From Anaerostipes sp. (GTDB taxonomy: Bacteria; Bacillota; Clostridia; Lachnospirales; Lachnospiraceae), in assembly GCA_028704435.1 (NCBI GenBank), contig JAQWFL010000005.1, positions 1 to 64,000 on the forward strand: a stretch of DNA of 64,000 bases. Reading direction: 5' to 3'. The position numbers were made by a program, and so were the translations under genes. This document shows, one piece after another, positions 63,208-64,000 of the stretch; positions within the stretch are counted from its first letter, which is position 1, and the number at the start of each line of letters is the position of its first letter. The notes under the pieces are model-generated. The model was not told where the DNA came from, made no database searches, and saw only the letters and a program-made list of their open reading frames with translations.

Positions 63208-63367
63208 TGAAGTGACAGGGGTATCATCTACCATAACTCGCGATGAAGGAACCTATGATTACTCAAGAAAATGGGAAGTTGACGATGAAAACTATGCTAT
63301 TGAAATGAAAATGTCAAAAAGCAATGGAGAGACGTTTATCCTTGTCAGAGTAAAGATGATTAGTTAG
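63197..63367 (+). pseudogene. C-terminal fragment of an unrelated lipoprotein-like gene
   Basis: The frame encodes IDEVTGVSSTITRDEGTYDY and ends SNGETFILVRVKMIS. It overlaps the end of the preceding relic in another frame and has no plausible start of its own. Confidence 0.4.
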
Positions 63368-63501
63368 GTTTCTAAGGGAACCTGTCTTTTAGTGAAATAT
63401 TTTTGTTTTTTAACAAGGGAAATGGTAAAAAATGTAAGAAAGTGTTATAATTTACTAGTTGTCATTCCTCATACTGGACAACCAGAGAGGAGGTGTTTCG
63501 A

Positions 63502-63594
63502 GTGTCTTACATAATTGCTTTTCTTCTATCTGTTATGGCAGGTGTGGTAGCCAACTATATCTGCAAATGGTTAAACAGAGATGATGACAACTAA
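63502..63594 (+). CDS. 30-residue hydrophobic peptide, type I toxin candidate
   Basis: GTG 63502 has an excellent AGAGGAGGT 8 bp upstream. The product, with a hydrophobic helix YIIAFLLSVMAGVVANYI and a charged tail KWLNRDDDN, is like Fst/Ldr-type toxin peptides in size and layout. TATAAT at 63446 could be its promoter. A very strong terminator follows within 10 bp, a frequent feature of type I toxin-antitoxin loci where an antisense RNA overlaps the 3' end. Confidence 0.6.
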   Translation: MSYIIAFLLSVMAGVVANYICKWLNRDDDN

Positions 63595-63599
63595 CCTAA

Positions 63600-63635
63600 A
63601 AACCCCAGAGAGCAGCAACTCTCTGGGGTTTCTTT
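63600..63635. terminator. Strong terminator after the small peptide
   Basis: AACCCCAGAGAG (63601-63612) and CTCTCTGGGGTT (63619-63630) form a 12-bp perfect stem followed by TCTTT. Confidence 0.9.
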
Positions 63636-63846
63636 GGTGTTCGATTGAACATAATTGCTTTTATGCCTAAGTTCAATATAGCATGGTTGGGAAAAAAAGG
63701 CAAGAATAAAATAGAAATCAACTATTTTCACCGAGAGAAAACAGACAAGAAATGTGCATAAATGGACAAAAGGGGATATAAGAAAAATAGTAAAATATAA
63801 GTAGAGAAGTTTATAAAAAGCTAGGGGAATAATCAACTATCTTGTT

Positions 63847-64000
63847 ATGGAAATATTGGTAACCATAGATTATTCTATTATTATCTGTGGATTGTTTCAG
63901 GCAAATAAGAAACAAAGACAAGGTGTGTTTGCTCTGTACTTATTTGAAACATTTGCCATGAATCTTTTGATGGTATTTTTAAGATATGGTATGGCAGAAA
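63847..64000 (+). CDS. Start of a membrane protein, cut by the window edge
   Basis: From ATG 63847 the frame stays open to the end of the window (51 codons). It encodes MEILVTIDYSIIICGLFQAN, a basic loop and a second hydrophobic stretch (LYLFETFAMNLLMVFLRYGM). The ribosome site is weak (GGGGA about 20 bp upstream), so the true start may differ. Family unknown. Confidence 0.4.
   Translation, partial: MEILVTIDYSIIICGLFQANKKQRQGVFALYLFETFAMNLLMVFLRYGMAE

Overview
The window is low-GC Firmicutes chromosome. Sporulation genes (spo0A, yqfC, yqfD, a ylmC/ymxH homologue), an RnfCDGEAB complex, anaerobic NrdD/NrdG, CodY, NrdR and relics of Tn1549/Tn916-type elements together suggest an anaerobic gut Clostridium-type bacterium, most likely Lachnospiraceae. 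This is inferred from gene content and order; no rRNA or tRNA gene was seen.

About 1-39,450 is housekeeping core. It holds two tandem spo0A copies, rqcH (minus strand), a partial histidine operon (hisZGDBI) behind a promoter with a perfect palindrome, alaS, rpsU, the yqfC-yqfD-phoH-ybeY block, a flippase, deoB and two flavoproteins. It continues with nrdDG behind a candidate NrdR box, proB, the rnf operon, nrdR, a comM/yifB-like gene broken by a frameshift, dprA, topA, codY and rpsB-tsf.

About 39,450-52,000 is a mobilizable element. Its left and right ends carry clusters of a TTCGTA-type repeat. Relaxase, MobC and excisionase are intact, but the Tn916-type integrase is dead (one in-frame stop and one frameshift). 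The cargo looks defence-like: an overlapping pair of unknown genes each with an RNase-type HEPN motif, a separate ApeA-like HEPN protein, and a caspase-fold protein. TnpV and other relics lie between them.

About 52,130-52,720 is a relic of a conjugative element (VirB6/TrbL-like end, PrgI).

About 52,900-61,465 is the most unusual locus: two Rrf2 regulators, a cupin, then one co-directional run of four tandem SIR2-fold proteins followed by pncB, nadE and an HD-domain/nicotinamidase fusion. Three of the four sirtuins have Gln where classical sirtuins have the catalytic His, as in class M (SirTM) ADP-ribosyl sirtuins; the second copy is degenerate. The sirtuins would split NAD+ to nicotinamide, and PncA, PncB and NadE (with housekeeping NadD) would rebuild NAD+. 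The macrodomain, GcvH-L and LplA2 partners usual for SirTM are absent. Shared TGTAA-N9-TTACA-type dyads over the promoters suggest Rrf2 control.

About 61,500-63,370 is a graveyard of gene fragments (response regulator, XRE regulator, TetR, surface protein). A 30-residue hydrophobic toxin-like peptide and a membrane gene cut by the window edge follow.
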